Of a DNA stretch of 24,828 nucleotides, positions 24,616-24,828 are shown in pieces. The notes beneath the pieces are model-generated. The model made no database searches. It saw only the letters and a list, made by a program, of their open reading frames with translations, and was not told the DNA's origin. Origin of the DNA: Chrysochromulina parva (taxonomy: Eukaryota > Haptophyta > Prymnesiales > Chrysochromulinaceae); assembly GCA_002887195.1 (NCBI GenBank), contig PJAB01000517.1, forward strand, positions 1 through 24,828, given 5' to 3'. Within the stretch, counting starts at the first letter, position 1. Each line of letters starts with the position of its first letter. Made by a program: the position numbers and the translations under genes.

Positions 24616-24789
24616 ACTCTCACCCTGTAGGAATTCTAATCACTGTACCGGTATCTTTCCGGTGTCTTTTTACCGGTATCTTTGTGCGTCCGCGTGTTCC
24701 GTGTGTCTCGTGTGTTAGAAGTCACACAGACACACATTCACATTCACACACACACATTCACACCAAGGCGGGTACCGCGCGGGGGCGGT
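24616..24789. promoter_or_regulatory. upstream region of the Sfi1-like gene
   Basis: This spacer contains ctgtaggaatt (24625-24635), accggtatctttccggtgtc and ccggtgtctttttaccggt (24660-24678), a gtgt-rich segment and a (CA)-rich tract (about 24722-24763). The first elements match those upstream of the PRT1-like gene, the 19-bp one in inverted orientation. Confidence 0.5.
24674..24692. other. short ccggtatctttgtg segment next to the 19-bp shared element
   Basis: The tatcttt motif occurs twice (24652 and 24677) flanking the ccggtgtctttttaccggt element, giving a small ccggtatcttt / ccggtgtcttttt / ccggtatcttt series of three related units with a period of about 12-14 bases. Confidence 0.5.
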
Positions 24790-24828
24790 TTAGAAGGGCG
24801 ACATGCCCAGGGTGAGCTTGAAGCTCAT
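24790..24828 (-). CDS. possible 3' end of a minus-strand gene (partial)
   Basis: The minus-strand frame entering from the right edge is open for 12 codons (M-S-F-K-L-T-L-G-M-S-P-F) before a TAA at 24792-24790. The peptide resembles an ordinary hydrophobic protein C-terminus, and a gene here would be tandem with the Sfi1-like gene. The evidence is only the open frame and composition; it may be chance. Confidence 0.25.
   Translation of the reverse strand: MSFKLTLGMSPF

Noticed and set aside
21674..24678. Transposon bounded by the 19-bp inverted repeat
   Set aside because: No transposase or target-site duplication is visible, and the repeats lie in comparable promoter positions; a shared regulatory block is simpler. 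Kept as a finding, not annotated as mobile.

Overview
This window is nuclear DNA from a GC-rich eukaryotic alga with a complex plastid of red-algal descent. A haptophyte is my best guess, but the sequence alone does not prove it. The supporting signs are purely eukaryotic genes (a trithorax-type methyltransferase, the proteasomal ATPase RPT4, a Golgi SNARE), two short canonical GT-AG introns, and two proteins whose N-termini look like signal peptide plus plastid transit peptide with a Phe at the presumed cleavage site (a MATE transporter and an HLIP-like protein). A PPR-SMR protein with repeats rich in G-x-W and a Sfi1-like protein rich in W-x-x-W also fit. The very high GC content produces many long antisense open frames, which I treat as shadows.

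Layout, left to right. 1-171: edge, possibly the 3' end of a plus-strand gene. 172-2730 (-): PPR-SMR organelle RNA protein with a long acidic insert. 2731-3011: short divergent promoter. 3012-11039 (+): intronless giant KMT2/trithorax-like H3K4 methyltransferase of 2675 aa with MBD-like, PHD, Tudor-like, bromo, ZZ-like, PHD triplet, ePHD, FYRN, FYRC and SET/post-SET domains. 11515-13083 (-): plastid-type MATE transporter. 13515-14794 (+): RPT4/PSMC6 with one 101-bp intron. 15167-15763 (-): single-helix HLIP-like chlorophyll-binding protein. 15927-17480 (-): unknown protein. 17846-18517 (+): membrin/GOSR2-like Qb-SNARE. 19129-20361 (-): unknown protein with an acidic repeat. 20532-21611 (-): RING-RING-ZZ protein resembling the plant N-degron ligase PRT1. 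22149-24615 (-): Sfi1-like WxxW-repeat protein with one 73-bp intron and several tandem repeats. 24790-24828 (-): possible 3' end of another gene.

The genes are ordinary nuclear single genes, not a pathway cluster. They are packed in divergent pairs (PPR/KMT2, MATE/RPT4, unknown/membrin) and convergent pairs, with gaps of about 0.2-0.6 kb. I found no tRNA, rRNA, CRISPR array or recognisable transposon. The most unusual items are the domain order of the KMT2-like protein, a tandem duplication across its stop codon, a sequence block shared by the upstream regions of the last two complete minus-strand genes, and the PRT1-like ligase.
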